Below, piece by piece: positions 44,628 to 58,600 of a DNA stretch of 64,000 nucleotides; the stretch's first letter is position 1, and the number at the start of each line of letters is the position of its first letter. Made by a program: the position numbers and the translations under genes. The DNA is taken from assembly GCA_003254925.1 (NCBI GenBank), contig QANZ01005908.1, positions 19,050 to 83,049 on the forward strand, written 5' to 3'. This DNA comes from Chamaecrista fasciculata (Eukaryota; Streptophyta; Magnoliopsida; Fabales; Fabaceae). The notes under the pieces are model-generated. The model was not told where the DNA came from. It searched no databases and saw only the letters and a program-made list of their open reading frames with translations.

Positions 44628-47600
44628 ATGGAATCGAAGGCTCTGCGATTCATCACGCATCAATCTATCTTCTCCACCGTTCGATCTGGCGACTTGGAAG
44701 GGCTCAAGCGACTCATCGAGCAGCTGAATGGTGAAGATGATGATGCGTCGTCGTCGATTTCTGATTTGATGTCCCTTCAGAACGATGCTGGAGAGACTGC
44801 TCTGTACATCGCTGCAGAGCGTAATCTCCCTCAAATTTTCAGTTACTTGCTTAATTTTTGTGATTTGGAGATTCTGAAGATTAGGTCCAAGTCTGATATG
44901 AACGCCTTCCATGTCGCTGCCAAACGTGGTCATTTAGGTATTCTCTCCTTTCTGGTGTTAATTGATTGGGGGAATTTTTGACAAAGTGAAATGATATTAT
45001 GCAAATCTGCAATTTCGCCAGGGAGAGAATGTTCTATGGGGTTTGAAATGAAATCAAACTTTCGAGTTGTGTAGTGATACTTCAAAAAAAATCTTTTGAT
45101 AGGGTACTCAATTGATCTTAGACAACTTTGGGAGTATCAAAACGGAATTTCACTATTTGGGATTTGGTATTTATTTCCTTGAAATTTCTCGGGATTGAGT
45201 AAAAGTTTTATCAAGAGAGATTGGATAATGCTGTGTATGGACTATGGACTGACTGTCTGATTGGCTGTATTAACTTAACTTCAAATCACATGATCTATAA
45301 GTATTTAAATGATAATACATGATCGTATAATATATAGTGTTGCGTCACTGCCTCCATGGCTTTTGAACTTTGAATAGAGTTCAGAAGCAAAAATCATTTT
45401 TGTGATAAATTTATTATATTCCTCTTGGATACAATCTATTTCACGTTCAGCAGAAACAAAAACTTAATCAGGCGAATTTGCAATCCCTGGCTTTAACATT
45501 CTAGATGTGAATCAATATCCAACTTCGAGATAGGAAATAGAAAGCTAATTCTAATATGGATAGGATATCCCAAGACCCAATTAATGCAGTTCAATAGATC
45601 CAATTAAATTGGCAGTACTATAACTTTAAGTTTCACAAAATAGTAGGATAATTGCAGTTTGAACCTCAAGAATATACTGTACTCCTGGCTGCAATTTCAG
45701 TTTGAATATGCATGGGACCTATAAATGATTAAGCCAAAATGGAGGCAATATTTTCTTCGAAGACTTGAATTTGCTATTGCACTGGTATAACCTTAATACA
45801 GTATCATGGAACATTTTTCGTTTTATTGGAATGTTGATTTTGATAAGGATTGCAGTTATGACAAGTTTGCATTGCCTATCATTTTCCAGATATTGTGAAG
45901 GAGGTTTTGAACACTTGGCCTGAGGTTTGTAAGTTATGTGACTCCTCAAACACCAGCCCCCTATATTCAGCTGCTAATCAAGACCATTTGGATGTGGTGA
46001 ATGCTATCTTGGATGCTGATGTCAGATCGATGTGGATAGTTAGAAAAAATGGAAAAACTGCATTGCACAATGCTGCTAGGTATGGACTTCTTGGTGTTGT
46101 GAAAGCACTTATAGAACGAGATGGAGGAATAGTCGGTGTAAAAGATAAAAAGGGTCAAACTGCACTGCATATGGCTGTGAAAGGACAGAGTCCTGCGGTG
46201 GTGGAAGAGATATTACAAGCTGATTCTGTCATATTGAATGAACGAGATAAGAAGGGGAATACAGCTCTACACATGGCTACAAGAAAAGGACGTTCACAGG
46301 TCAGTTTTACTTTACTTTTGTAGTGAAGTTGACTGGTTTTAGTCTTGCTACCACGTTTGAGTCAGTTTCATATGAATTTATCCATTAAATCTTTCAGTTC
46401 CTACATTATACTTAATTAACTTGTCTCTTATCACTTTACCCATATAGATCAGGGGGCAGTTCATTCTTGTATGTCGATATTATGACATATTCTTGCCAAT
46501 TTTTTGACTTATTCATTCTATCTAACAGTTTCTCACTTTACAACAAAAAGCTGCAGTGCTTAACTTAGTATAATTTGATTATTAATAGACAGGCTGAGTC
46601 GATTTGAGAAGTTAGTAGAATTTTCTTTACTAAATATCACTGGGTTAACAAGTAACAACATGAAACACGGTACTACCCATCTTGGATTTTATGGATTTTA
46701 TGGAATTGGTTTAGATGGAAATATAATGTGACTATTGAGCCTTAGACTGTCCACATGCCATCTTTGGTGAGATTTATGGCAAATTTTGCATGCAAAGATA
46801 TTTTTCCTCCGTTTGTTCTACATATACTGACCCATAATTCTTTGTATTCAGAATGTGAGTCTTTTGCTAAGCTATACAGCTATGGATATCAATGCCATTA
46901 ATAACCAGCGAGAAACAGCATTGGATTTAGCAGATAAACTGCAGTATGGGGATTCAGCACTGGAGATCAAGGAAGCTCTAGCAGAGTCTGGTGCCAAGTA
47001 TGCCAGGAATGTTGGCAAAGTGGATGAAGCTATGGAACTTAAAAGAACTGTGAGTGACATAAAACATGAGGTGCAATCACAACTTGTGGCAAATGAAAAA
47101 ACCCGTCGACGCGTTTCTGGCATTGCTAAAGAATTGAAAAAACTTCACAGAGAAGCAGTTCAAAACACAATCAACTCTGTTACGGTCGTCGCAACACTTT
47201 TTGCCTCGATAGCATTCTTGGCTATATTCAATTTGCCTGGTCAATATATCATTCAAGGACCACAGACTGGGAAGGCTTATATAGCTGATAAAGTTCCCTT
47301 CCAAGTTTTTTGCCTTTTGAATACTACATCTCTTTTCATCTCTCTGTCCGTCGTCGTAGTTCAAATCACTTTGGTAGCCTGGGACACCAGAGCTCAAAAG
47401 CAAGTTGTGTCAGTAGTTAACAAGCTAATGTGGGCTGCATGTGCTTGCACATGTGGAGCCTTTTTAGCTTTAGCTTTTGTAGTTGTGGGAGACGAAACAT
47501 GGATGGCTATTACCATAACCCTTGTGGGGGCACCAATATTAATTGGAACTCTGGCAGGTCTATGCTACTTTGTTTTCAGACAACATTTTGGCATTTTCCA

Positions 47601-47724
47601 AAGTGATTCCCAGAGACGCATCAAGAGAGCCAGCGGCAGCAAATCTTTCTCGTGGTCTTATTCTGCAAATATATCTGAGTTGGATGAATATGATTCTGAT
47701 ATTGAGAAGATCTATGCTCTGTAA
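44628..47724 (+). CDS. Ankyrin-repeat protein with PGG membrane domain, 530 aa
   Basis: Exons: 44628-44937, 45890-46299 and 46852-47724, 1593 nt in total, GT-AG introns. The start is ATG at 44628 (MESKALRFITH); the GTG two codons upstream is not used. The N-terminal half (about 15-290) is a run of ankyrin repeats with repeated GxTALHxAA-type motifs, such as AGETALYIAAE, NGKTALHNAARYG, KGQTALHMAVKG and KGNTALHMATRKG. A coiled-coil-like linker precedes the PGG domain, with HREAVQNTINSVTVVATLFA and NLPGQY (369-372). Four hydrophobic segments follow, so the C-terminus is membrane-embedded. The acidic tail ends DEYDSDIEKIYAL. Architecture and length fit the ITN1/At5g02620-type family, plasma-membrane proteins linked to salt, ABA and defence responses. 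The exact role here is inferred only from family. Confidence 0.95.
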
Positions 47725-48535
47725 ATTTGATAATTTACTTGAGAACACTTTCACCCTTTTAAGTGGTAGTAATCCTGTGTTGCCACTTTTTCCAGTGTAG
47801 AGTGAAATTGGTTGATCATTAGGACCGATCTGTTTATAATTTTCAGGCTGTATCAGGCAAGCATGGTAGATTTGCTGTCTCTGATTTATAATCAGAATGT
47901 AGATTTTATGTATATGATATATATAGATGTTGAAAGTAGTCCGTGGCTAATACTAAAACAAGCTTGTCCACTACGAGAGTTCTTAAACCACCCTTCATTT
48001 ACATATTTTATTCTCCCCTTATTCTCAAGCCTTTTAGAAAAGATGTTATTTAACGGACAAAATGTAATTTCATATATCCATTGACAATAATTAAATAACA
48101 GCGTATTATTTGAATGGCAAAGGATCCATTAATCTTGTCGCCTCCTCATATTTCCGGGGAAAAGATCCAACCGAGGTTATTTGGGATATAGATACCTGCC
48201 TACTATTGGACTTGTTGCCAGCATTAATTTTATTGTTTACTTATTAATTGTATAATAGTTGGAATTTGAGAGGTAGAAAAGTTAAACATTATAAGTGCAA
48301 TTGAGTGTGTATATGAACAATCATATAGAGATATATAATTCTTTATGGTATCAGAACCTAGTGTGATCTTCCAGAAGTATTTTCATTTTCTTCAAATTGT
48401 GACTGCAAGGTATGCAACACTTTCTTTAATCCCTATTTTATATACACAATACTAATCTGACTTAGACAATAGAAAAATTTGTAGAAACTTTGTAATAAAG
48501 AGTCCTGAACCTTCACTCAACAAAATAATAATAAT
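47725..48535. other. 3' region of the ankyrin gene and remnant of a copia element start
   Basis: At 48346-48358 the sequence TGGTATCAGAACC closely matches the initiator-tRNA-Met primer-binding site of plant copia elements (TGGTATCAGAGC), read on the + strand. The preceding ~100 bases would then be the end of a decayed LTR. No gag or pol frame follows, so only a stub seems to remain. Confidence 0.4.
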
Positions 48536-48546
48536 AGAGTCCGCAG
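48536..48546. repeat. Target-site duplication of the poly(A) insertion, left copy
   Basis: AGAGTCCGCAG is repeated exactly at 49242-49252. Confidence 0.75.
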
Positions 48547-49241
48547 GCTCTCTAGCTCTTTCTCGCCCTTGGGCCGCCACTGAGACAACGATGGTGACCC
48601 TCTCACTTTTTTTTACAAGCAGTGTTGAAAATTCTTCCACTGTTAGAGTTTCTCTCTCTCTTTATGAGAGTATTACTTTGTTTTTATGATTTTGTGGCGG
48701 CGACGTTCTAGATCTAGGCTCCCACTGTATCGATTTGGTCTGGCTTTCTTTGCAGTGACGACTCTAGACTAGGCATTATACGGCGGCTTCTGGCTTCCAC
48801 GGTGACTTCTTGGTTTGCTTCTGGTTTTTGGGTGCTCGGTGGCTTTTTTTTTCTTTTTTTATTTTTTATCGTTTCTTGTTTTGCTTCCTCAGCGACGTTT
48901 TATCAATTATTATTGTTGCTTTGAGTGATTATTTCTGGTTTTTGGAAGTGTTTGTCTATTTTAGATGATATTATTATGTTTCCGGTTCTTTAAATTGTTG
49001 TGACTATAGTTAGATACCTAAATCCACTAACTTGACAGCTTTTTTCTTACCAATTTGTTTGACACGAGGATGGATCCTTTTGGATGGGTTACAAACCCAC
49101 CTTCGTCAGTTGATATCCTGTCTAGTGTTGTTTACACTTTACACTAAGGAGGGATTGGTTAATTTTGCTTTGTTTTCTTTTATACTGTGCTTGGTTTTGC
49201 CCACTTTTGAATGGATTGTGTTGGAGGAAAAAAAAAAAAAA
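48547..49241 (+). mobile_element. Poly(A)-tailed retroposed insertion, 695 bp
   Basis: The insertion ends in a run of about 14 A (49228-49241) directly followed by the second copy of an 11-bp duplication, the hallmark of LINE-machinery integration. The 5' part is GC-rich (CGCCCTTGGGCCGCCACTG) and resembles a LINE 5' leader. The 3' part is T-rich and ends GGATTGTGTTGGAGG before the tail. No reverse transcriptase is encoded. It could be an internally deleted LINE or the retrocopy of an untranslated or non-coding transcript. Confidence 0.7.
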
Positions 49242-49252
49242 AGAGTCCGCAG
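49242..49252. repeat. Target-site duplication of the poly(A) insertion, right copy
   Basis: This is an identical copy of 48536-48546. Confidence 0.75.
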
Positions 49253-49682
49253 ACTTGATAATTCAGGTTTGTCTAATTATTCAAAAGCTAAGTTAAATAA
49301 TTAACGTGGCTAATTGCTTAAGATATATCAGAAGGCGATAAATAGACATTGGGCAGTTAAACAAAATGAAACTTTTTTCTAAATAAAAATATATCCATCC
49401 CCGTCTAGCCCACATGGTTGTCAATAAAACATAGCAGAACCACGTGGGTATCTCTTGTTTACAAGGTCAAAAGAATAGCCCAGTAAACCAACCCAGCCTT
49501 TATCTTTGACTCCAAACCCGATTTTCAACATCCCAACCTTCTCTATAAGTAGAATAAACGAACAACTATGATTTACAATTTTACAAATCGTAACCCCAAC
49601 CCATTTCTTCCAATTTCATATACACTGGAGATCAGTGCACAATTAAACTCAACATATCCAGAAGCAACATTAACAGTCATAA
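49253..49682. other. Spacer containing the VAC14 3' untranslated region
   Basis: The ankyrin and VAC14 genes are convergent here. The right half is the probable 3' UTR of VAC14. No other feature is seen. Confidence 0.5.
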
Positions 49683-52600
49683 TTATAGTTGACCAGCAGC
49701 TCTCTTTGTTGATCTTGAAGAAGAAACACTAAGGTCAGACGGCTCCCTCGGCTCTTCCAGTATTTGCACCTCCTGCACATAGTGCTAGAGGTGGCATCAG
49801 AAAACAGAACAAGCAAGATTATTAAAAACAGAATAATACGTAACTAAATGTGGTATGTCAGTAATGGTGACAAATCAGAATCACTGAGTGTCTTCCTCTC
49901 TTCATTCCTCAACATTGAATAATTCTAGGGTAAGATGCAAATAAATGCCCTCCAACTTTGAGAGATTTGCTCATCTATCACCCTTCAATGTTAAACTCTT
50001 GAACTTTGACCATTTTCTCATTAATCTTAGTAACCAGGGTTCCATTTCAAATTTTGTAATTTGTTGTTTCCATAGAAACGGAAGTGCCCCATAACAAAAT
50101 TAGAGAATTTAAGGTGGTATTTCCATTAACATGGTTAAGCGGAAATGTATAAATGGGTTTAGCTCCTGAAAATTGAAATAGGGCAGTTGAAAAGAATGTT
50201 CTTCCATATTCAAATTTAGAGAAGTGTTTGCAAGTGGTATAAAGTTACAAAAAAACAAAAAAGCCTTTTTCCAATAGGTGGAGTCAGTTATATAGAGTAA
50301 TCAACACTGTGTTCTGTCTTTACTCATTTCTATGGTCGGTTATATAGATCAATCGACACTTACTAATTTCTATGGCTAGGTTATTAATAATTAAATTCAT
50401 CCTAATAGTTTCTCCTATTGTTTTCTTTGGTTTTCCCCTGCCTCTAGTTATTGGGTTATCTTTCATCTGGTCAACTCTACATATAAAAGCCTCTAATGGC
50501 ATTTTTTTTTGTACATGACCAAACTACTTCAGATGTTTTTAACTAACTTTTTGATGATAGGTGCTATCACAACATTCTCTCTAATACACTCATTCTTAAT
50601 CCTATCCTTTCTAATACGAAGGTAGTATAAAGTTGAAGAGGAAAATTTTGATTTTTCCCTAAATACTATATATCCTTATTCCTTACCTTACCTACAAAAG
50701 TTTATTACAATCTTGTAAATTGGAATAACGTATCAATATGCAGAAGGTGGTACGAAGAGGTCACTAACCTTTGAGAATGAAGTAGAAGTATTGCGTAACT
50801 GTGCCAGTTGTTTAGCATGCATGCGATGCTGGTTCTGCATTTGTTCAAACTGCTGTATCCTTGCAGTGAAGTTGATTCCATTATCTGAGCTCCCACCATT
50901 CACAGCAATGTCACCATCCTCAGTGATATGAGTTCCACTGGCCGTGCGATGAAGATTTTGGTAGGGATTCCCGGAGGATGCTCTCCTTAATTGCTCACCA
51001 TTGAAAGAATATGATGGCACGGATTTTAAACGAGTTTTTAGTATCTTAAAGGCAGCACTTTGCTGCATAATGATATCAATTTGAAAGAATCAATATATAC
51101 AGTTAAACACCAAACCACATATATAAGACCTAGCAAGCATTCCCAGAGTTTCTACAACATGACAAAAGGTAATGAGTTGCACATGGGGCATGATATGTAT
51201 TAAACAACTGAGTAAATGCAGTTAGCGTTGCAAACTTCAAAAAGCTAAACAGAACACCCTCTCCTACACATCACTACAAAAAAGATAACACATGATACAA
51301 CGTTTCTGAGAAACTAGCCACCAAAAGTACAATCCACATACAAAGCATATAAAGATTGAAACAGTTGTGCACAACTTTCCACGGCATACTATCAACAAAA
51401 TAAGGAGTCCAAAGATTTTAAACATTAGGTTATTAATTACATCATTCAGAAGAAAACAAGGTCGCCTGACTAAATTGACTAGTTATCTCCAAAAACTAGT
51501 GAAATCTGTCCACTTAAGGTGGCTCTAGGCGACTTTATGGAACCACCATTATAAGGTCAGAGTGTAACAAACTATGTCCAGGCCCCATTCCAGTCAATAT
51601 AGTGCAATTCTTACAAGTGACCAATGATAAAATCATATAATTTATAAACCATATTCTCTTTTGGAATAACTAATATATAGCTCAACTAAGAATATTGTAA
51701 TGTACACCAGCGAACAGAAAGTTGCTTACAAAGCAATATATCACTTCCAAGAAAGACACAGAAAATTTAAGCAAAGTAAAAGGACTAAAAGTCTCCCACC
51801 AAGTATGTCTGACTCTGACAATGGCACGTTAATAAAAGGAAAATAATTCCACAGTAGCTTTTAAGAGGTTAAAGGAAATGGATAAATTTGCATATACCTG
51901 AGGAAGCAACATAAGAAGACCATACAATGCTTTAAATAACCATATATATCTACCAGGTTCAAGAAGCTGCAATATCAAACAATGGCATAGACACATCAGA
52001 AAACAATAAAAAAAAAAATATAGAACATTTATTCAATCCATTGATACACCATAAAACACACGGATTAATAACTTTATTCAATAATAAATATTTCCACCAA
52101 AGTTCTTCCCCTCGTAGCAGAAACACTAAGCACCAAATTAAAACAACATCCCAATGTAATTTCTAATGGAATTTCTTCCATCTTCCTAAAATAGAAAAAG
52201 TTACCGAATGGGAAGCATGAAATATTAACAATTGTTTTAAAATATAAAAAAATATCATTATCCAAGCAATGTTCTTAATTCTGTAACCTAATTAAGAATA
52301 TCACAAGCAATTTTCAAATTGGAAAAACAGACAATCGAAGGAACATAGAATGATGAGTTGCCTCACATCCGAAAGCAAGTAATATCAGCAATATTTCTCT
52401 ATAGAATAATGCTGTTTTGAAGAGACACAAAATGAATGTAGTTTAAAATAATTGGGAGGGACAAACCGAAGCTTAGAACAAGAGATAGGGAATAAAATAG
52501 TATTTTAGTGAAAAGAAAAAGGAAATGATAAGTGATTGCTGACCTCTGGAATTAATCAACACAAACAAAATATTCCATATTGATCTTATTTTAAAAGACA

Positions 52601-55600
52601 GTACTAAATTATGCTGTCATAAGACCCAAAACATAACAGTCGATTAAACAGAATTTCTATTAAACACCTGTAATCTTAGATAAGCAAAGATTGGAGTTTC
52701 CAGCAAGCGAATCAACTTATCCAGTTGGACCAAAAATTTGGCATTAATATCCTCCTCAACTAGAGATTGAATCACGGCACTTGCATGTTGGTAGGTCTGT
52801 CCACAAAGATGCAAAATTAAACCCCAAATAAGGAGGCATATGATGAAGCTAAGCTAACACAAATACACATTAATTACAAAGTATGAGTGTGTGTGTGTGC
52901 GTGTGGACAAGAGAAGAGAGAGAATTCAAATAAAAACAGATGAACATAACCAAATTGAAGATCACCTGAGCTAAGAAGCAAAGACTTATAATTGCCATAG
53001 GAGAATGACACCATGAGGCATACAAAGAAACATACAAGTCCTTCCCAGCAGGATTTACCAATGATTGTTTCAATAGAGCTCGGAGCTGAGATAATTCCGA
53101 TGATGTGAGTAAGATCAAATTCAAAGCCTGAAAATTTGAGTAACAATCAATGCCAATCAAATGATTAAGCAATAACCAGATACTGTGATTTTTATGGCTA
53201 CTATCATGTAATTTAAAATACATTGAAGAGTCAACAACAAATCAAATAACCGATTCTTCTACTTCCTTCAAGTGATTCTCATAGCTGGTTAAAGTTGTGA
53301 TCAAGAGATCATAACAGACCGATTATTTAAAAAATATTGTAGTTAAGAAGATTTTCAATTGATTAGGGCCAACAGGCACAATTTTAAGAAAAAAGCGACA
53401 GCACTAAATATTATCAGAGAACCATTCAACCTGAATACTAGTGGAGAGCAAAGCCAGCTGATTATGCCAACTAATGCAAACAAAATAAACCATTACAAGG
53501 ACAAAAACCTTTGAAACTGGTTCATTGAAATACTTCTGTATTAAATATAAAGCATTAAACAGTATCACTCTAGTTGGTCAGAAGGGCATTGCAAGCTAAT
53601 CTCTCATATAAGGCACAACCAACCTGAACCATAATTGATGCAAAATCCAGATCCGATTCTCCTTCAAGTATTGTTGATAGTTCACGGTAGACTCTTTCAG
53701 CATCTAAAAGCACACAAAGTCTACGAACTATCAAAGCACCACGCCTAGGATACATGATCAAAGATGAACGAAGAAAACAATGATTAGAAAGAGCATTTAT
53801 ACACAAAACTATAAACAAGAAGAATACAATGGATGAAGAAAAGAAGGGGGGAGAGTCTTACTTCTCCAAAAGTGAATTGTCCAAACGGAAAGTATGTACT
53901 AGGAAAACAACAAGCTTCCGGAAGTGTTGAGGATCTTTTGCAATGCATGCATGAACTTCAAGAACCAGAAGCACAACCTATTTTGATCACAAAAATGTGA
54001 CTGATTAGAGACAATTCAAGTAAATTACTGATTCCTGCAGGTGAACATGATAGCATAATGGAATAGTTGGACCTTCAAAATACCATCTTTTGTTTTTTTT
54101 AACGTTTAGCTCGTACCCAAGAAAATGAGAGATTTGTAAGGCTGTAAAATTTCAGAAAGTCCTCTAACAAACTGAAACACATACTTCAAGATATAAAAAC
54201 AACAGCAACAACAACAATAATAACTAGAGCTTTACATGCCCTAAATATTGTTTTTAAATTTTAAATTAAAATCATTTAAAATAATAAATTAATTTTTTCA
54301 TTATATTTTATGTTTAAAAATAAGTATTTGTGCAAAGTTATTCCCTAAATAACCTCCAATTACTCTTCAAAAAACATTAAATATATATATGTGATATATA
54401 ATATGGTTTTGAATTTGGAGGTAGACTGCTAGAAGACCCCAAAGCCATATAATATAATAATATAGATATAGACAACAAGGCTATGTAATTCAAATTGATA
54501 CTAAAAGCTCCTTATCTTATAATGCATCTTGTGATGAATTAACAAAATCAATATACTGAAACGTTCAAGTTAAAATAATGAAACCTTTAACTTATTATTG
54601 AGATATATGAACAATGAAAACCACAACTTAATCAGATATATGAACAAAGATCTTAAGAAAGAAATAATTTGACGAAACAAATAGAAAACAATACCATAAG
54701 GATAACAGGACTACCTCATCAGATGGATCAGAAAGTGCTTTGAGTAGGGTGTCAAATATCCCATCAAGAAATGTTAAAACCTGTCTCAGACATGAGAAGT
54801 CAATATGTCAGCATGGACACTTAAATCTTTCACATATCAACACAAGATTGTACAAATCCTTCAACAAAAAAAACAAAATCAGAAAAATTAAAATTAAACG
54901 AAAAGTAATAAGTAGAAATCAAGTATACATATGTGTATCTATATATATTGAAAAAAAGGCTTTTTCACAATTACATAAGATAAAATTAAAGAGAAAACCA
55001 AACAACACTGGTATTGGAAACAATTGTTTATCTTGTTGGCCTAGACACCATATCTATTTTCAGATGATATGATCCTTATACCTCCATCCCCAGATATCTT
55101 AACATAAATTACAAAGCAAAGTAAGTGGATCACGTTTCCAATTACACTTTTGTTCTATTAAAAGCCACATCATTATGAATTAAACTAAGTCAAAATGTCA
55201 AATAATGATCACACTAGACCCCCTAACTGCTCATGTAACTGAAAGGAAATCAAAATACCCCCTCATTCAATATAATTGCAAATAATACCAATATACAAAT
55301 AGCAGAATAAAACTATCCACTGGGTACAAACCAGTTAGCATCCATTAATGAAATCAGAGCTTTCAGTGGGACCAATCAGAAACCTATTAAGTGCTATAGG
55401 TCATAAACAAGAGATTAATTTCAGAGCCTTCAGAAATATCCAAACAAAGAATGTAAATGAGTTGTATAACTTAATATCAAGATCATGTCAAGAAGACAGA
55501 TCAAGTTTGCAGATGCACATAGCCTCTTAAATGTCAAAGTAAGATGGAATCCAACAATCCAGTCACCTCAGCACGATGTCTGTTTAAAAGGGTTGATATC

Positions 55601-58600
55601 CAGTGCAAAGCTTCAATCCGAGTAGCTTCCCATTCACTAGATAGCTGCCTGGTCGGTCAAACCATCCCGAAATCAGTGCAAAATCATTCAACATCATAAC
55701 CTTTCAAGGATACATGAACCTAAACAAAAGGGACCTTCATAATCACCTCCCAATAACTTCTCAGCTTTAGGATTAACTGCTTACCATTAGGCCAAAAGCT
55801 AATGGTTATTTAAGACACAACTCTATTCCCTTTAACTTATTGTAAAAGACACACCAAGCACTACAAATCGAAAACAAAGGAAGTTGACTGCAGCAGTCCA
55901 CCTCTCATCTGACAATGATCTCCCTCCAAGCGTGTAGTGTTTGAACCTAGATTTCTCTAATAGCAATTGCTATCAGAATAAGATAGCAGGTTTGAACACC
56001 AAAGGTGTGGCTGGCAAGGAAAATGTTGGCAGATTTGAGGGGGTTACGACTTACATCCATCAACTCCCATTGTGCTCAAAACATGGCAATTGACATTTGA
56101 TTGGCTACGCTAAAGTAATAGAGTTGAGCCTGGGTAAAATCCATAACTTTTGGCCTAATGGTAAGTGCTTGGTCCTAGATTCAGATGCTCAAGGATCATG
56201 CCACTAAAAAAACATCTAAATTGTAAGCATTGTGAAATACAAACATAGCCTCCTTTCCCAAGTTAGAAAACTAGACCTCCTTGCAATGGAGAGGACTGCT
56301 CCAACATCAAACGCTTCAGCTGGATCAGCCTTGATTGCTCGTAGCTCTTCATTAGTTTCACGAGCAACCTTACACAAGAGATAATAATTATATCATATTT
56401 ATTGATTTACATGCTGTGTAGTTCTGTTCTTGACCAAACAGAAATAAAATCAAACATATCATTGAAAAAACAGAAAAACAAGGTTAATTAATTAATTAAA
56501 AAGAAAAATAGAAAGCCCAAGTAAACTTACCACTCTAATTTTCTCTTCTTTATCAGATATGCAAGGCAAAATGGCTCCAAGAATGTCAGCATAATAAGGA
56601 AGAAGCTGGTCTCCACCAAGTTTAACAAACTCATTTATCTGTTCAAAGATGAAAGCACGGGCATGATTCAAATAAAGTATTAATGAATTATAACAAAAAA
56701 AAAGGCAATAAATTTTTTTAAGACTCCAAACTGCCAGTAAAACATGTCTCATAAGTTGAAACATTGCATAACCACTTACCCATGTGATAGCTGTTAATCG
56801 GGTAAATTCATCAGGAGAACCCGCCCTCTGTACCAGTATTTCAGCCATTCGACCATAATCTACAGACTTCAAGAGTAGCACTGCTCGAGTCAGAAAATGA
56901 CAAATGAACAAAATATTTTGCTTTTGTGTGAAAATAATTGATGAAAATGATGTAAAACAAAATTAAACAAGATACCAAACCAACAACAGTCAGCAAATAA
57001 ATGACTCAAAAAAAAATTGCAAAATATTCAAGAGATACTGAGAGCAATAAATATTCCTCAGGTGGTTACTAAGAGGAGAAAATGACATTGAAGAGGAATT
57101 GGGATCTGAACAGTGGCAGAATCCATGATAGTTGAATAAAAAGGAAAGAAAAAAAAAACATCAGTAGAAACCTTACTGGTGAGTTCTTAATCTCTTGAAG
57201 AAACTCAGAAAGAGCTGAATCAGCTTGTTGACGTATTTCATGACTTGAATCACTTAACATATTAAATAAACCTGAGAAGTTCACAAACAATTAGCAGGTT
57301 AACAAAATTGTTAAGATAACATGACCAAAAACATGCTCAATCTTTCTAGTACTAAAAGATACCATCAAGGAAATCAGGAAGAAAACCCAGCATGTCAATA
57401 TCTGGAACACTGTCCAATACAGTAATCCACCCTACTAAAAATTGGCGAACATATGGATTCAAGACATTCATGCGCTCCCTCAACAATGGTATAAATTCTT
57501 CAATACTGAAGATCAAGAAAGAAAAAGGGAAGGGTGAAATTAATTGTTTTACATTCAGGAAACATATATTTGTAAGTCTGAAGAAAATGCATAGAATAGA
57601 AGTGAGAGGATGCTGCACCTGAATTGATCACTTTCAGTCACAATATCCTGTAACAATATCAAAGTTTAATCATCAGTTGATCTGAATTGAACAGCAATTC
57701 ATATGATTATTAGATCCACCCATCCAGGATACGTTTATACTGCATCCACATATGTAAAGTTGGCACAAAGGCATATTGAAATTCAGGATAAAGCTTTACC
57801 TTCACAAGCCGATCTAGAAGATGTGCAGCGCTTTGTACATTTGCATCTGAATCTGCGGAAAGCTTGCATAAAGCATCAAAGATTTGGTTGAAGAATATAA
57901 TAAAATCCCCTCTTACAACCTAACATCAAGAAAAGACAAGCATTATTGCCAGTAGATGATCAGAATGAAACTGTAATACATAGGTCAGTCAAAACAATTA
58001 AATTATCACCTTAGCAATGTTATACAGTGCTTCGCAAGCATAATAACGAACTCTGCTATCTTGATCAGAGAAAGAATTCAACACAGGGGGCACAATTTGC
58101 TGCCAGCAAGTAAGAGTCATACATATGTAAGAATGAGGGATAAGAAAGAGTATAAAATCCAAGGAACTCAGCTCTGTAACATTGTGAGTGATGATATTAA
58201 CGTAATGCATGTGATAAATCCATCCCAAAAGAAGATACTAATAACTACTGGCTTGATCAGTTTCAGCATGCTTCCTTTTCATCAAATATGATGAAATCAT
58301 CTTTATTTCCTTATTTTGCCATTTGGTGGCATCTGTCCAGATTGACTGGCATACAACACAAGTGATTCTAGATTTATGAATGGTCAGGAAAATACACCCA
58401 ACATTCCAAGCACTGCTGTGGTAGCATTATGTTAACAAATGCAAGGCAGTGAAGGTTCCAACAAAAGTAACTGTTAATTTGTTGTGTCAGTCAAAAAAAA
58501 ATTTCTAATCAACCAAACGTCCACTCAAAGTAAGAAATGTATTAAAATTTCAGCTTCATATACTGGGAGAAGATCAAGGTATCCAATGCAACAAGATGAA

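Noticed and set aside
52870..53223. Longer open frames around VAC14 exon 16
   Set aside because: They are the true exon extended into flanking introns; conserved VAC14 sequence stops at the splice sites.
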